Below, one piece after another: positions 22,615 to 31,152 of a stretch of DNA of 64,000 nucleotides. The first letter of the stretch is position 1, and each line of letters begins with the position of its first letter. Source of the DNA: a virus. The position numbers and the translations under genes are program-made. Where the stretch lies: positions 87,142-151,141 of IMG/VR virus record IMGVR_UViG_3300033153_009458; one strand, written 5' to 3'. Under the pieces are notes generated by a model, which was not told the origin of the DNA, ran no database searches, and saw nothing but the letters and a program-made list of their open reading frames with translations.

Positions 22615-25600
22615 TTAACCTACGTATTTTTGAATCAACATTTGTAATTGACTTAATTTTCCTTCTGGATCTGTATGTAAAAATTCGTATAGATTAGTGA
22701 TATCGATCACATCATTCAAGTCTGAATCGTTGTGAAACATCAGAACTGGTCCCTTTTGTGAATATTCGATATGCACGTTTGGTACGTTCTCTAATTTTTT
22801 GTTGAACTCTTCAAATTCGATTAACTCTCCTTTGTACGGTATTTGACCCGCCCGGAATACAAACGATATACAATCTATATTTTCTTCTTTTCTTTTTTCC
22901 ATTAGATAATCACTGAATGAAGCTAATCGATTATGGTATTCTTGTTGCGCTACATTAACACCATGCTTTTTAGCTAATTTTAACATTTCTGTCTTTTTGG
23001 TTAATCTAACTTTATGTACTTTTTTAATATCTAGTTGTGCTCTAGGATCAAATACAACCCATTCAGGTGAACGAATGCTATCTTTACCAGTTCCAGCCTC
23101 TTTAGAATCTCTACCTTTCTCACCAAGATAAGCTTCCATCTCAAAAATGTATCCTATATTTCCTTGTCTTCTAGTGCCAGCACTCGCAAATGATCCAGTT
23201 CCTCTTAGATATTGTGCGCACTTGTCAAGTATATTTGAAAAATAAATACCATTTCCCATCATTCGACCATTAACATTCATAATAGCACGATCTACAATAG
23301 CGAATCCGAACCTCAAAATGAATGAAGCGGCTACTGGATCTGTACCATGAAAAGCTGGTACAATTGTCGGTGTTGGATACTGAGCTTTAAATATTTCGTG
23401 CTCTTTGTGTTTAAAAGTCACATTAAAAGAATCTATAATTTCAACACCTACGTTTCCATGTGTAAATTTAGGTGAATAGTGAACAGAAAGATTGGCAGTA
23501 GCTTGTTCTTTTTCGAGATCTGTCATGACAATTTCTTCAGCTTGCAAAGGTGGAATAGTATCGTCTCCATGAACTTCTTTTAATTTGGCAACAAATCTTT
23601 TTACAAATTCTTTTGTTGTTTCATCTTTCTTTAATCGCATTCGTGTTTCTTTAGTATTCGATACCTGAAAATTATTAATTGATAAAATTTGTTTCAATTT
23701 TTCAGGTTTCATTCTCTCTAACGGTGCAATTTTCGAATCATATAAACTTGTTTTTGATAACACTTCAGTAAAAAAAGCTTCATCGATCATCTTCTTTCTT
23801 TTTTCGTAGTAGTAATTCGCATTCATCGGTCGAATTGTATCTAATTGATCTGAAAATGCATCTTCATCATCTAAGTACAATTTATCCAGATATTTACTAT
23901 AATATATACTTTCTTTGAAAAAATACGTATCTAATTTAGATATATGTTTTGCTATCTCTTTGTGTATTTCTTTAAAAAATTCAGAATAATCTCTTGTTTT
24001 TTTCTTTTTTTCATCTCGGCGTTTTTTCTGATCATTAATTTGTAAGAATAATTTTGTTAATGTGTTTACTTGTGCCGAATCAAATCGTTCTGTTTTGATT
24101 TCTGATATCCAATCTGCTTGAAATAATTTAAATTCGTGATCGCTTAATTTTTCTAAAAAAGCAAGTGTAGTATCTTTTATTCCATTTACTCTCATACTGT
24201 TAATAAATAATTCTCTTCCTTTATATAAAGTATAATTTTTTACTTGGATGAAATTTTTCTCATCAATTTGACCTTTATCTAAAAAATCTGTTACGGTTGA
24301 ACTTTCATCTTGAGTTAACCATATAGAAGCATTGTGTATGTTTTCAGGCTTGTCAGTGAGAAGATCACTAATTTGATCATTAAAATGTTCTGAAAAATAT
24401 CCACTTAATATTGCAACTTCATCTCTTGATAAATTTTGAAATGTATCACTTTTATCAAAATCAACTGATTCTTGATTTGCTCGTATACTGTATAAATCTG
24501 CCCATGCATAAAAACTATCTTTGTCAATATCAAGATACCAATATTTCATTCCACCACCATATCGACTTGGTTTTGATTTTAGTAAGCGGCTCATTCTTTC
24601 AACAATAGGAATTATACCCCTTAATATATTTAGAAAGTCGCTAAATCTCCATGACGGTGTTCTCGAAGTTGCTTCATAATTTAAAATTCTTTGAAAATAC
24701 GATTCTGGGTATTGGCGCATTTGTTCAGCTATTAAATTTTTTAAAGCTGTTTTTCCTTCTGGTTCAAATGGAGAATAGAAAAAATCATCTAGAAAATTAT
24801 TACCAGATAATTGTAAATACAGATTTAAAAATTTTAGTCCGTAGACTTCATATAACCACTTAATAATTGGTATTTCTTTATTATAAAGCCGACTTACATT
24901 TAGTCTTTTTTCGTCTTCTTCGCTGATATCTTCTAGGTGATTCGTTATATTGAAAAAATTAAGTACATTTATATTTCCATTACCGTCTTTATCAACCCCG
25001 TACATAGTAAAAGGTATTCCTTGACCTTTTAGAATATCTAATTGACCAGCTTTTTTATAAAAATGGTATACATCACCACCGTTATCAATTATTGTTTGGT
25101 ATCCTTTAATAGTTGTAACATCAAGCAAATTGATATTTGCAAAATACGCCTGATCTTGCATAACTTCTCTTAAATATCTGAAGTATAATTGGTCTGGTTT
25201 GACATCATCATCAGTGATTCCCATGTGCAATAATTTTAGGGTTTCTTCTACTCTTACACGATGTACGGCATAAGCATTACTGGCACCCATTTTAACAACT
25301 TTATCAATAAAACTCGGCATTGCCTTTTTTACAGCATTTACTTCATCAGGAAAATTTATTGAACTTGATTCGCTCATATAATTGAAAATGAACCACGATA
25401 ATAATTCTCTATCACTTAAACCCCATACTCGGTTAAGATCAACTAAATTTAATACTTGACCTATTTTAACGTATTGATGATGGTCATCAATAAAGACTTT
25501 CATCATCATTGGTTTATCTGCTCTTAAAATACGTTGAATAGCTTCAAGATTTTGCATATAATATAAATTGTCCATTATTTCCGATAACATGACAGTAGTA

Positions 25601-26769
25601 TTATTTTTTTTAGCGGCTGTCATATTGTACGTTGAATTTTTAGACCAAAACTCCATAAAAGTATTTTTGTTCCATTTGAAATATTCTATTAAAAAATTAT
25701 CAAACAATGGAGACGGTTTGAAAAATTTCATAATATTATCCATTACGTACGGTGTAAAAACATCTGTTTCCTGAATAGCTTTCATGAATACACTTGTTCT
25801 TGTTACCGTTGTATTTCCTTTATCATCTTTATTTCTTGTTTTTACATCAACATTTTGGTGCTTCATGATATCACGTCGAATTAAAGTATAATTCGATTCT
25901 TTTTTAATATCTGTTACACTATGATATTTTATATTACTAACAAAATCTTTAATTTCTTGGTACGGTTTATCTTTGAATTTTCTAAAAAATACAGCATACC
26001 ATGTATCACCTAACCAATTATCCGAAAAATCGTAATCTTCGATCATTTGTTGTTCATCGGACTTTGAGTCTTGTTTTGGTGGTACATTAGCCGGATCATC
26101 TTGTACCTGAACTGTCGGTGATATTATGATTACTGGATCAACTATGGTATCGGGTACTAAAGGGGCATTAGGGGCATCAACTATAGTTGGTGATTGATGA
26201 GCTTTGTCAACTTCGTCTTTATCATCAATATCAAGCCCCGGAAAACCGAGTCTTCGAACCATCTTGATAAAATCGTTGTTAATTTTGTGCTTCCTAGAAT
26301 ACGCAAAAAAGAACTTCATCAATTCATTCAGAGTAAGATCCGCCCGCATAAAACTGAACAAATGCACTCGAAGAATACCGTCTATTTGAATCATCCTGTA
26401 CTTGATTTGATCTAGCATCTTTCTAATCTGGATTTCATCTATTGATATAATTTTATCCTTTTTAATCAGTGCTAAAAATCTAGTAATCTTATTAATCCCG
26501 GCTATCGGTGCAAGCTTATTATCTACAAGAAATTTGATAGTCCACATCAAATCATTGCTTGTATCTGTTATAGCTTTTGGAACGAGTTTTTCACGTTTAA
26601 TGTATTGCTTAACGTAATTATTGTCTGGATGTTCTTTGAACATAGCAATGTATCCAAGAAAATTAATGAAAAAAGAAGTCGCAATAACTGTATCTTTTTT
26701 CAGTTTGTCCTTGATAGGATCGATAAAATTTTCTCTTCCTTCAGCAATATACGTCTTAAACGATTCCAT
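22615..26769 (-). CDS. Giant CTS-tagged PARP-type ADP-ribosyltransferase (Alt analogue)
   Basis: 1384 residues. The start MESFKTYIAE-G matches the T4 internal-protein tag with its IAE cut site, so packaging and cleavage by gp21 are expected. The C-terminal region, about 1125-1260, is a PARP-class catalytic domain with all three H-Y-E residues: His1141 in FHGT, Tyr1176 in GNGIYFS and Glu1236 in SPEWVVFD. A SAP-like helix pair may lie just before it (EKLKQILSINNFQVSNTKE). The middle 900 residues are helical and unrecognised. T4 packages Alt, an R-S-E-type ADP-ribosyltransferase that modifies host RNA polymerase on injection. This protein looks like a convergent, eukaryote-like counterpart. Confidence 0.85.
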   Translation of the reverse strand: MESFKTYIAEGRENFIDPIKDKLKKDTVIATSFFINFLGYIAMFKEHPDNNYVKQYIKREKLVPKAITDTSNDLMWTIKFLVDNKLAPIAGINKITRFLALIKKDKIISIDEIQIRKMLDQIKYRMIQIDGILRVHLFSFMRADLTLNELMKFFFAYSRKHKINNDFIKMVRRLGFPGLDIDDKDEVDKAHQSPTIVDAPNAPLVPDTIVDPVIIISPTVQVQDDPANVPPKQDSKSDEQQMIEDYDFSDNWLGDTWYAVFFRKFKDKPYQEIKDFVSNIKYHSVTDIKKESNYTLIRRDIMKHQNVDVKTRNKDDKGNTTVTRTSVFMKAIQETDVFTPYVMDNIMKFFKPSPLFDNFLIEYFKWNKNTFMEFWSKNSTYNMTAAKKNNTTVMLSEIMDNLYYMQNLEAIQRILRADKPMMMKVFIDDHHQYVKIGQVLNLVDLNRVWGLSDRELLSWFIFNYMSESSSINFPDEVNAVKKAMPSFIDKVVKMGASNAYAVHRVRVEETLKLLHMGITDDDVKPDQLYFRYLREVMQDQAYFANINLLDVTTIKGYQTIIDNGGDVYHFYKKAGQLDILKGQGIPFTMYGVDKDGNGNINVLNFFNITNHLEDISEEDEKRLNVSRLYNKEIPIIKWLYEVYGLKFLNLYLQLSGNNFLDDFFYSPFEPEGKTALKNLIAEQMRQYPESYFQRILNYEATSRTPSWRFSDFLNILRGIIPIVERMSRLLKSKPSRYGGGMKYWYLDIDKDSFYAWADLYSIRANQESVDFDKSDTFQNLSRDEVAILSGYFSEHFNDQISDLLTDKPENIHNASIWLTQDESSTVTDFLDKGQIDEKNFIQVKNYTLYKGRELFINSMRVNGIKDTTLAFLEKLSDHEFKLFQADWISEIKTERFDSAQVNTLTKLFLQINDQKKRRDEKKKKTRDYSEFFKEIHKEIAKHISKLDTYFFKESIYYSKYLDKLYLDDEDAFSDQLDTIRPMNANYYYEKRKKMIDEAFFTEVLSKTSLYDSKIAPLERMKPEKLKQILSINNFQVSNTKETRMRLKKDETTKEFVKRFVAKLKEVHGDDTIPPLQAEEIVMTDLEKEQATANLSVHYSPKFTHGNVGVEIIDSFNVTFKHKEHEIFKAQYPTPTIVPAFHGTDPVAASFILRFGFAIVDRAIMNVNGRMMGNGIYFSNILDKCAQYLRGTGSFASAGTRRQGNIGYIFEMEAYLGEKGRDSKEAGTGKDSIRSPEWVVFDPRAQLDIKKVHKVRLTKKTEMLKLAKKHGVNVAQQEYHNRLASFSDYLMEKRKEENIDCISFVFRAGQIPYKGELIEFEEFNKKLENVPNVHIEYSQKGPVLMFHNDSDLNDVIDITNLYEFLHTDPEGKLSQLQMLIQKYVG

Positions 26770-27313
26770 GTACTTTTTTACCTAGCTCTATTTTTTTGTG
26801 AATTTCTTTTATTATTTTTTTGTGTATTGGATTTAACGATCTTTTCATTAATCTAAAAATTTCAAGTGTTTCATCTGTGTATTTTTGAACCCATTTTTTA
26901 GGCGCACGAGCAAAATCACTTACATTGTCAAGTCGATCAGCCAATTTGATGAGTAATTCTTCATCGGACATTTTATTCATTTTGTGCGCGTAGTATTCCG
27001 GCTTGCCGTATTTCTTTTCCGCTTTAGTATTCTTAGTTAAAGTTTGAACCAAGTCGGCTACACGTTTACCGAAAGTTGCTTCTATCTCTTCGTAAGTTGC
27101 CGGTGTATCTTCAATTGTATCGTGTAACTGAGCGGCTGATATTATATCTTTGTCGGCTGTGAATTTCGCAACCATTTTGGCTACTCGATTCGGGTGTGAT
27201 ATAAACGGCTCAAAAGTAAATCTTCGATTCTGTCCACTATGCCTGAATTGAGCAACACTAGCTGCGTGATCTGGTGTCGTCATTTCTTTTACTATTTGTT
27301 TAAATGTTCTCAT
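26756..27313 (-). CDS. CTS-tagged RSH-type HD hydrolase ((p)ppGpp hydrolase-like)
   Basis: 185 residues. The tag MRTFKQIVKE has a possible cut after VKE (residues 8-10). The rest is a complete HD domain of the RelA/SpoT or Mesh1 type: RHSGQNRR (24-31), FISHPNRVA with His40, LHDTIEDT (His64-Asp65, Glu68-Asp69), FGKRVADLV, and KLADRLDNV late in the domain. No synthetase domain is present, so only hydrolysis of (p)ppGpp or a related nucleotide is expected. It overlaps the PARP-like gene by 14 bases. Confidence 0.85.
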   Translation of the reverse strand: MRTFKQIVKEMTTPDHAASVAQFRHSGQNRRFTFEPFISHPNRVAKMVAKFTADKDIISAAQLHDTIEDTPATYEEIEATFGKRVADLVQTLTKNTKAEKKYGKPEYYAHKMNKMSDEELLIKLADRLDNVSDFARAPKKWVQKYTDETLEIFRLMKRSLNPIHKKIIKEIHKKIELGKKVHGIV

Positions 27314-27642
27314 GTTGCATTTATAGCTGTTTTTACCATGTCCTTAAAGCTGAAATTCGTTAGATTTTTTGCTTTGGTTTTATTCCTATTTACTATATCT
27401 TGATATTCTGGTGACTTAACGATCTTGATTATATCTTTGTAATCCCTTGATCCTTTTTGTACTTCTTGCTTTTTGTTTTTCATCCATTGGTAAAACTTCA
27501 CAACTATATCGTCGAGTCCTTTTTTATGAAGACACGCAATAAACTTACTTGAGTCACCTTTTGCGTTTACTTTACACGCTTGCATATCTGTTTTTGCGTC
27601 TTCTTCGAGCAAGCTATTTTCAAACTCTTCTATAAAATTCAT
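27310..27642 (-). CDS. CTS-tagged hypothetical protein
   Basis: 110 residues. The start MNFIEEFENSLLE-E has a possible gp21 site after LLE (11-13). The body has two Cys (QACKVN, FIACLHKK) and Lys-rich helices. Not recognised. Overlaps the HD hydrolase gene by 4 bases. Confidence 0.68.
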   Translation of the reverse strand: MNFIEEFENSLLEEDAKTDMQACKVNAKGDSSKFIACLHKKGLDDIVVKFYQWMKNKKQEVQKGSRDYKDIIKIVKSPEYQDIVNRNKTKAKNLTNFSFKDMVKTAINAT

Positions 27643-27644
27643 AT

Positions 27645-27845
27645 TTAACCTTTTGGTAAATCTGTTTTCATTTTCTTTAGAAGTTTTATTAAATCATCTA
27701 TTTGTTTTTGTACTACAAACTCTATTGTATTATTACCTTGTTTAATAAATAATTCATCAGCTTCACCTATTCCAATTTTTGTTAATGGTGAAACTCCTGA
27801 TAAAACGACATTTTTGGTTTCTAACATATCTTTAAAAGTTTTCAT
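27645..27845 (-). CDS. Small CTS-tagged protein
   Basis: 66 residues, MKTFKDMLE-T tag with a possible cut after MLE (7-9). The body is a short beta stretch and a Lys-rich C-terminal helix. Function unknown. Overlaps the next gene by 4 bases. Confidence 0.68.
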   Translation of the reverse strand: MKTFKDMLETKNVVLSGVSPLTKIGIGEADELFIKQGNNTIEFVVQKQIDDLIKLLKKMKTDLPKG

Positions 27846-28234
27846 ATTGTAAATTTCCTGTCAGCTGTTTTAAAATTTTTCTTTCGCATAACCGTCTTAC
27901 CTACTAAATCGAACATCTTTGATCGCCTGTTGTATTCAAAAACAAACGGCATGTTTAAATCAGTCATCATATCATTAATAACCGCTTGTGTTTTGTGTGA
28001 TAATTTAGCTATTTCTTTACCATATTTTCTGTACGATTCCTTAAATAATCGCATCAATTCAGCAACGGTAATAAGTTGTCTTTCATTTCGTTTATCATTA
28101 ACCCGCTTTAAAAAATGACCAGTAAAAGCAACATCAATTCCTAAAGTTTGAAAGAGCTTATCAGCGTATTTTTCAATACCTTTTAACTCTTGTTGCGATA
28201 CTTCTTCATTTAAAAATTGCTTGAAAGTTTTCAT
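27842..28234 (-). CDS. CTS-tagged protein with possible RelE/BrnT-like fold
   Basis: 130 residues, MKTFKQFLNE-E tag (cut after LNE, 8-10). The body reads FTGHFLKRVNDKRNERQ, a helical middle, then a strand-rich C-terminus (FVFEYN...FDLVGKTVMRKKNF). The His-x3-Arg...Arg layout and KTVMRK ending resemble small RelE/BrnT-like RNase folds, but no family can be fixed by eye. If correct, an injected RNase is possible. Confidence 0.65.
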   Translation of the reverse strand: MKTFKQFLNEEVSQQELKGIEKYADKLFQTLGIDVAFTGHFLKRVNDKRNERQLITVAELMRLFKESYRKYGKEIAKLSHKTQAVINDMMTDLNMPFVFEYNRRSKMFDLVGKTVMRKKNFKTADRKFTI

Positions 28235-28470
28235 ATATTTTTCAAATTTACTGATAAAATTTTTGACTGAGTTAAAAAACCTGTATCGATTGCAAAACGG
28301 ATCATATCTTCATCATTGTCTTCAAAAATATCTAAACAAATACGATGTGCAAAATAATGTCCATCTAAATTACCAAGATTATTAGTATTCCAACCAAAAT
28401 ATGCTTGATGGGTATCTGTAAATTTTTTACCACACCAACGGCACCTTGATTCTTTTCCTTCGTCTATCAT
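28231..28470 (-). CDS. Small zinc-finger-like protein
   Basis: 79 residues. CRWCGKKF near the N-terminus with HRIC about 30 residues later suggests a small zinc finger. No CTS tag. Coupled to both neighbours by 4-base overlaps. Confidence 0.6.
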   Translation of the reverse strand: MIDEGKESRCRWCGKKFTDTHQAYFGWNTNNLGNLDGHYFAHRICLDIFEDNDEDMIRFAIDTGFLTQSKILSVNLKNI

Positions 28471-28859
28471 TCTTTAAGAAACCGTATTTGACTTTTAAGA
28501 TCTTTTACTGAATTATTAACGTACCGCTTACTCGCCTTTTTTTCTTGTAATTCTTTTATTTTTAGGTTTATACGCTTTTCCATAGCTTCTATATTTCTAT
28601 CAAATTCTTCAATATCTTTTTCAAGATCACTTACATCTATTTTTCCTGAATTTTGTATATCTGTGATATCTTTAGAATTACCTTGAATCTGAAGTTGATA
28701 AAATACGGCTGTCGAAACAAAAAAAGCTACTACAATAATAATTTTAAGTACTGTAGGCATATCGAATTCTAATTCAGTAACATCTACTCGACCATCGCCT
28801 TTACGTTTGTCTTCTCCTTCGAACTTTTCTTTTTTTATCCGTTTTTCTTTTTTTACCAT
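28467..28859 (-). CDS. Single-span membrane protein with coiled coil
   Basis: 130 residues. Basic cytoplasmic N-terminus, one membrane segment at about residues 36-55 (IIIVVAFFVSTAVFY core), then a long charged coiled coil of about 70 residues. The layout is like an inner-membrane spanin or a membrane-anchored clamp. Not assigned further. AGGGGGAAATC ribosome binding site overlapping the end of the small gene upstream. Confidence 0.65.
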   Translation of the reverse strand: MVKKEKRIKKEKFEGEDKRKGDGRVDVTELEFDMPTVLKIIIVVAFFVSTAVFYQLQIQGNSKDITDIQNSGKIDVSDLEKDIEEFDRNIEAMEKRINLKIKELQEKKASKRYVNNSVKDLKSQIRFLKE

Positions 28860-28870
28860 TTGATTTCCCC

Positions 28871-29038
28871 CTACTTAAATCTATTGTGCATCCAATATTC
28901 GTATTCAATGTATTCGTTCAGTTCTTTGGGTGTCCATCCGTTTTTAATCATTAAATACAATATATGTCCTAACGATAGTGATATATACAAACAATACAAA
29001 CCGCCGATATAAAGAAGCGCACTTATAATAAAACTCAT
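28871..29038 (-). CDS. Small membrane protein
   Basis: 55 residues starting MSFIISALLYIGGLYCLYIS, a single hydrophobic span over residues 3-30, followed by a polar tail ending in HNRFK. Its ATG overlaps the stop of the HAD phosphatase gene (ATGA), so it is translationally coupled. Function unknown; a holin-like or phage membrane accessory role is possible. Confidence 0.65.
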   Translation of the reverse strand: MSFIISALLYIGGLYCLYISLSLGHILYLMIKNGWTPKELNEYIEYEYWMHNRFK

Positions 29039-29397
29039 CTGACAATTTTTCCTGTATTTGGAATAATTTGTATAGCTCTATCATCCCAAAATTCACGCAT
29101 CCCGTTATCTTTTATATTCGTTACTTCAAGCCCGCCTATACCATGAAGCTCTAACCATTTTTCAATATATGGTATTGCTTTTGGATCTGTTGCCCTAGCA
29201 GTAAAAATTTTTATTGTTTTTCCTTCTTGTATCCATTTACGCACTCGTGCAAGCATAGCTGGTATCGGTTCACCGATATGGCCTTCACCTTTCCAACCAT
29301 CGTAATACGCCAACGTCCTGTCTAAATCAACTGCGATTGATTCGGTGTACGTCTTTAATGTGTCACTTTCCATAATATATTCTTTAAAAGTTTTCAT
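29035..29397 (-). CDS. CTS-tagged HAD-family phosphatase
   Basis: 120 residues. The tag MKTFKEYIME-S has a possible cut after IME (8-10). The HAD motif I is VDLDRTLA (Asp24 and Asp26 approximately), motif II is FTARA and motif III or IV is FWDDRAIQI. It is a minimal-cap HAD phosphatase like those that act on nucleotides or nucleic acid ends. Packaging with the virion is inferred from the tag. AUG-stop overlaps on both sides. Confidence 0.82.
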   Translation of the reverse strand: MKTFKEYIMESDTLKTYTESIAVDLDRTLAYYDGWKGEGHIGEPIPAMLARVRKWIQEGKTIKIFTARATDPKAIPYIEKWLELHGIGGLEVTNIKDNGMREFWDDRAIQIIPNTGKIVR

Positions 29398-29621
29398 AGA
29401 ACACTTTTTTCCTGTTTTTCACAATACGGACAAGGATGCCCACTCGGTAATTTTTTATTTAAATCAATAGTTGTTTCTTTAGTCCATTTAGAACAAATTA
29501 AACGCATTTTGTTATCGTCTAGTAATTCGAATGGATGATTACGTTTCCAATTCGGGCTGTATTTTTTATCGAACATGTCCGATACTTCTTGAATATTTAA
29601 ATATTCTCTAAATGTTTTCAT
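29394..29621 (-). CDS. CTS-tagged small zinc-binding protein
   Basis: 75 residues, MKTFREYLNIQE-V tag (possible cut after IQE, 10-12). The body has a single CPYC pair near the C-terminus and one more Cys (RLICSKW). A tiny DNA- or RNA-binding core protein is possible. Function unknown. Confidence 0.68.
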   Translation of the reverse strand: MKTFREYLNIQEVSDMFDKKYSPNWKRNHPFELLDDNKMRLICSKWTKETTIDLNKKLPSGHPCPYCEKQEKSVL

Positions 29622-30622
29622 TTAAATTTTACTCTCCATTTATTTAAATCAAACCAACCTTCATAATCATAATCATCGTACATAATTCCTTTTGTTAAAA
29701 TATTACCACTTACGGCTCTTTGCATTTTTTTAACAAAACCATTACAATCTAGGACCGAAAATTTGTATTTTTTATCTAATACTTCTTCAATTATATCGTA
29801 AACTAAACCACCATCGTTTAAATGCCATTCTAAGAATTCGGTGTACTCACCTTCTGGATAACTATCTGATAAAGCCTTCATATTGCTGTGTCTAAGTTCT
29901 ACTTGTCCTAAGTTCAAATGTCGAACTCCAATTTTATCAATAATTGGCAACATTTCAAATAATTCTTTTCGATGGTTAGGCCAAGAAGGTGTTTCTATAC
30001 TCACCGTGTTGAGTATTCCAACTGCTTCTTCTATTGTACGGTATATCTTTTCTGAAAAATTTGATGCACCGATATGAATTCGAATTTCATCAAAACCTAT
30101 TTCTTTTAAAAAAAGAAGTTTTTCATTGGTTAAGCTCATTCCATTTGTGTATACATAATACCAAATTGGACTTTTCAATTCGGGTTCAATAAAATTTTTA
30201 AAATATTTTGTACCGTGTGCAATCATATCTAAATGTAAAATTGGATCACCACCACCAGAAAATGATAATGAATGAACTTTACTTTTTTCATTTATAACTC
30301 TACTTAAAGCCCACTCAACCTCTTGTTTAAAAATATCGGGGATAGTGTGAATCTTTGTTTTTTTTTCGTTATTGTGTGATTCACGATTATCAGTACAATA
30401 ATCACAATTTGCTTGGCATAAATTTGGCTGCCCAAATAAAGATGGACCAACATTCATTTTTAATTGGCCGTACGCAAAGCATCCAACACATCCCGGTGAT
30501 AATTTACCTGTGTGAGCGCAATGTCCATTAGCGTGTATTCGTAAACCTTTAAGTTTTAATTTATTTTGTCGATCAAATATTTTTTGGTATGCTTCTTGTA
30601 TTGGTAATAATTTCATATTCAT
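29618..30622 (-). CDS. Radical SAM enzyme with extra Cys cluster
   Basis: 334 residues. The canonical radical SAM motif is CQANCDYC (Cys69, Cys73, Cys76), followed by SLSFSGGGDPILH, the usual SAM-binding strand, and YYVYTNG. Upstream Cys35, Cys45 and Cys48 (HCAHTGKLSPGCVGCF) may hold a further iron-sulfur cluster, which is unusual on the N-terminal side. Substrate unknown. It lies inside the CTS cluster, overlapping a CTS-tagged gene by 4 bases. Confidence 0.85.
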   Translation of the reverse strand: MNMKLLPIQEAYQKIFDRQNKLKLKGLRIHANGHCAHTGKLSPGCVGCFAYGQLKMNVGPSLFGQPNLCQANCDYCTDNRESHNNEKKTKIHTIPDIFKQEVEWALSRVINEKSKVHSLSFSGGGDPILHLDMIAHGTKYFKNFIEPELKSPIWYYVYTNGMSLTNEKLLFLKEIGFDEIRIHIGASNFSEKIYRTIEEAVGILNTVSIETPSWPNHRKELFEMLPIIDKIGVRHLNLGQVELRHSNMKALSDSYPEGEYTEFLEWHLNDGGLVYDIIEEVLDKKYKFSVLDCNGFVKKMQRAVSGNILTKGIMYDDYDYEGWFDLNKWRVKFK

Positions 30623-30639
30623 TTTATTAAGTTAGTTAG

Positions 30640-31152
30640 TTAATGTATTTTTGCTCTTTGTTTTATATATTCATTGAATTGACTTTTTCCTGTGTGGTTT
30701 TTTGTTAATTCTATTAAAAAATCTTGTGTAACTAATAAATGCCAAAAAATACCTTTTTTATTTTTTGGATTCAATAGTTTTGAATTGTTTAATACTTTTT
30801 GGTGATCTTTTTCAACTATTGCTGCTAATTTATTATGCCCGATGAATATACTATTTTCATTTTTTGGATTAAATAAATCTTCTAAAAAATCGATTCTTTC
30901 AATAGCACCTTTTCGAGTTTTCATTAATTTTGATGGAGCATTTCTTAATAAATCCCATTGTGTTGTATCTCGTGTTTCTAAAAGACTTACTCTTTGGCTT
31001 AATACATCAATTTGTTTATTGTTGTTTGATATCACCACTGTTACTGAAGTAACAGCCGTTGCAGTGACGAATACAACAAATAAAATAATTGCAATTAATT
31101 GTCGTACTGTTATTGTGGCCTTATCAGCGGCTATTGTTTTATCTGTTGTCAT
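30640..31152 (-). CDS. Single-span membrane protein
   Basis: 170 residues. One membrane segment at about residues 18-42 (LIAIILFVVFVTATAVTSV core), then a short coiled coil and a helical domain with basic C-terminus. Function unknown. It starts at the stop of the metallopeptidase gene. Confidence 0.62.
   Translation of the reverse strand: MTTDKTIAADKATITVRQLIAIILFVVFVTATAVTSVTVVISNNNKQIDVLSQRVSLLETRDTTQWDLLRNAPSKLMKTRKGAIERIDFLEDLFNPKNENSIFIGHNKLAAIVEKDHQKVLNNSKLLNPKNKKGIFWHLLVTQDFLIELTKNHTGKSQFNEYIKQRAKIH

Noticed and set aside
30616-30622. CTS tag on the radical SAM gene at 29618 (MNMKLLPIQEA)
   Set aside because: The IQE-A could be a cut site but the tag helix pattern F-x2-(F/Y/L) is absent, so it was not counted.
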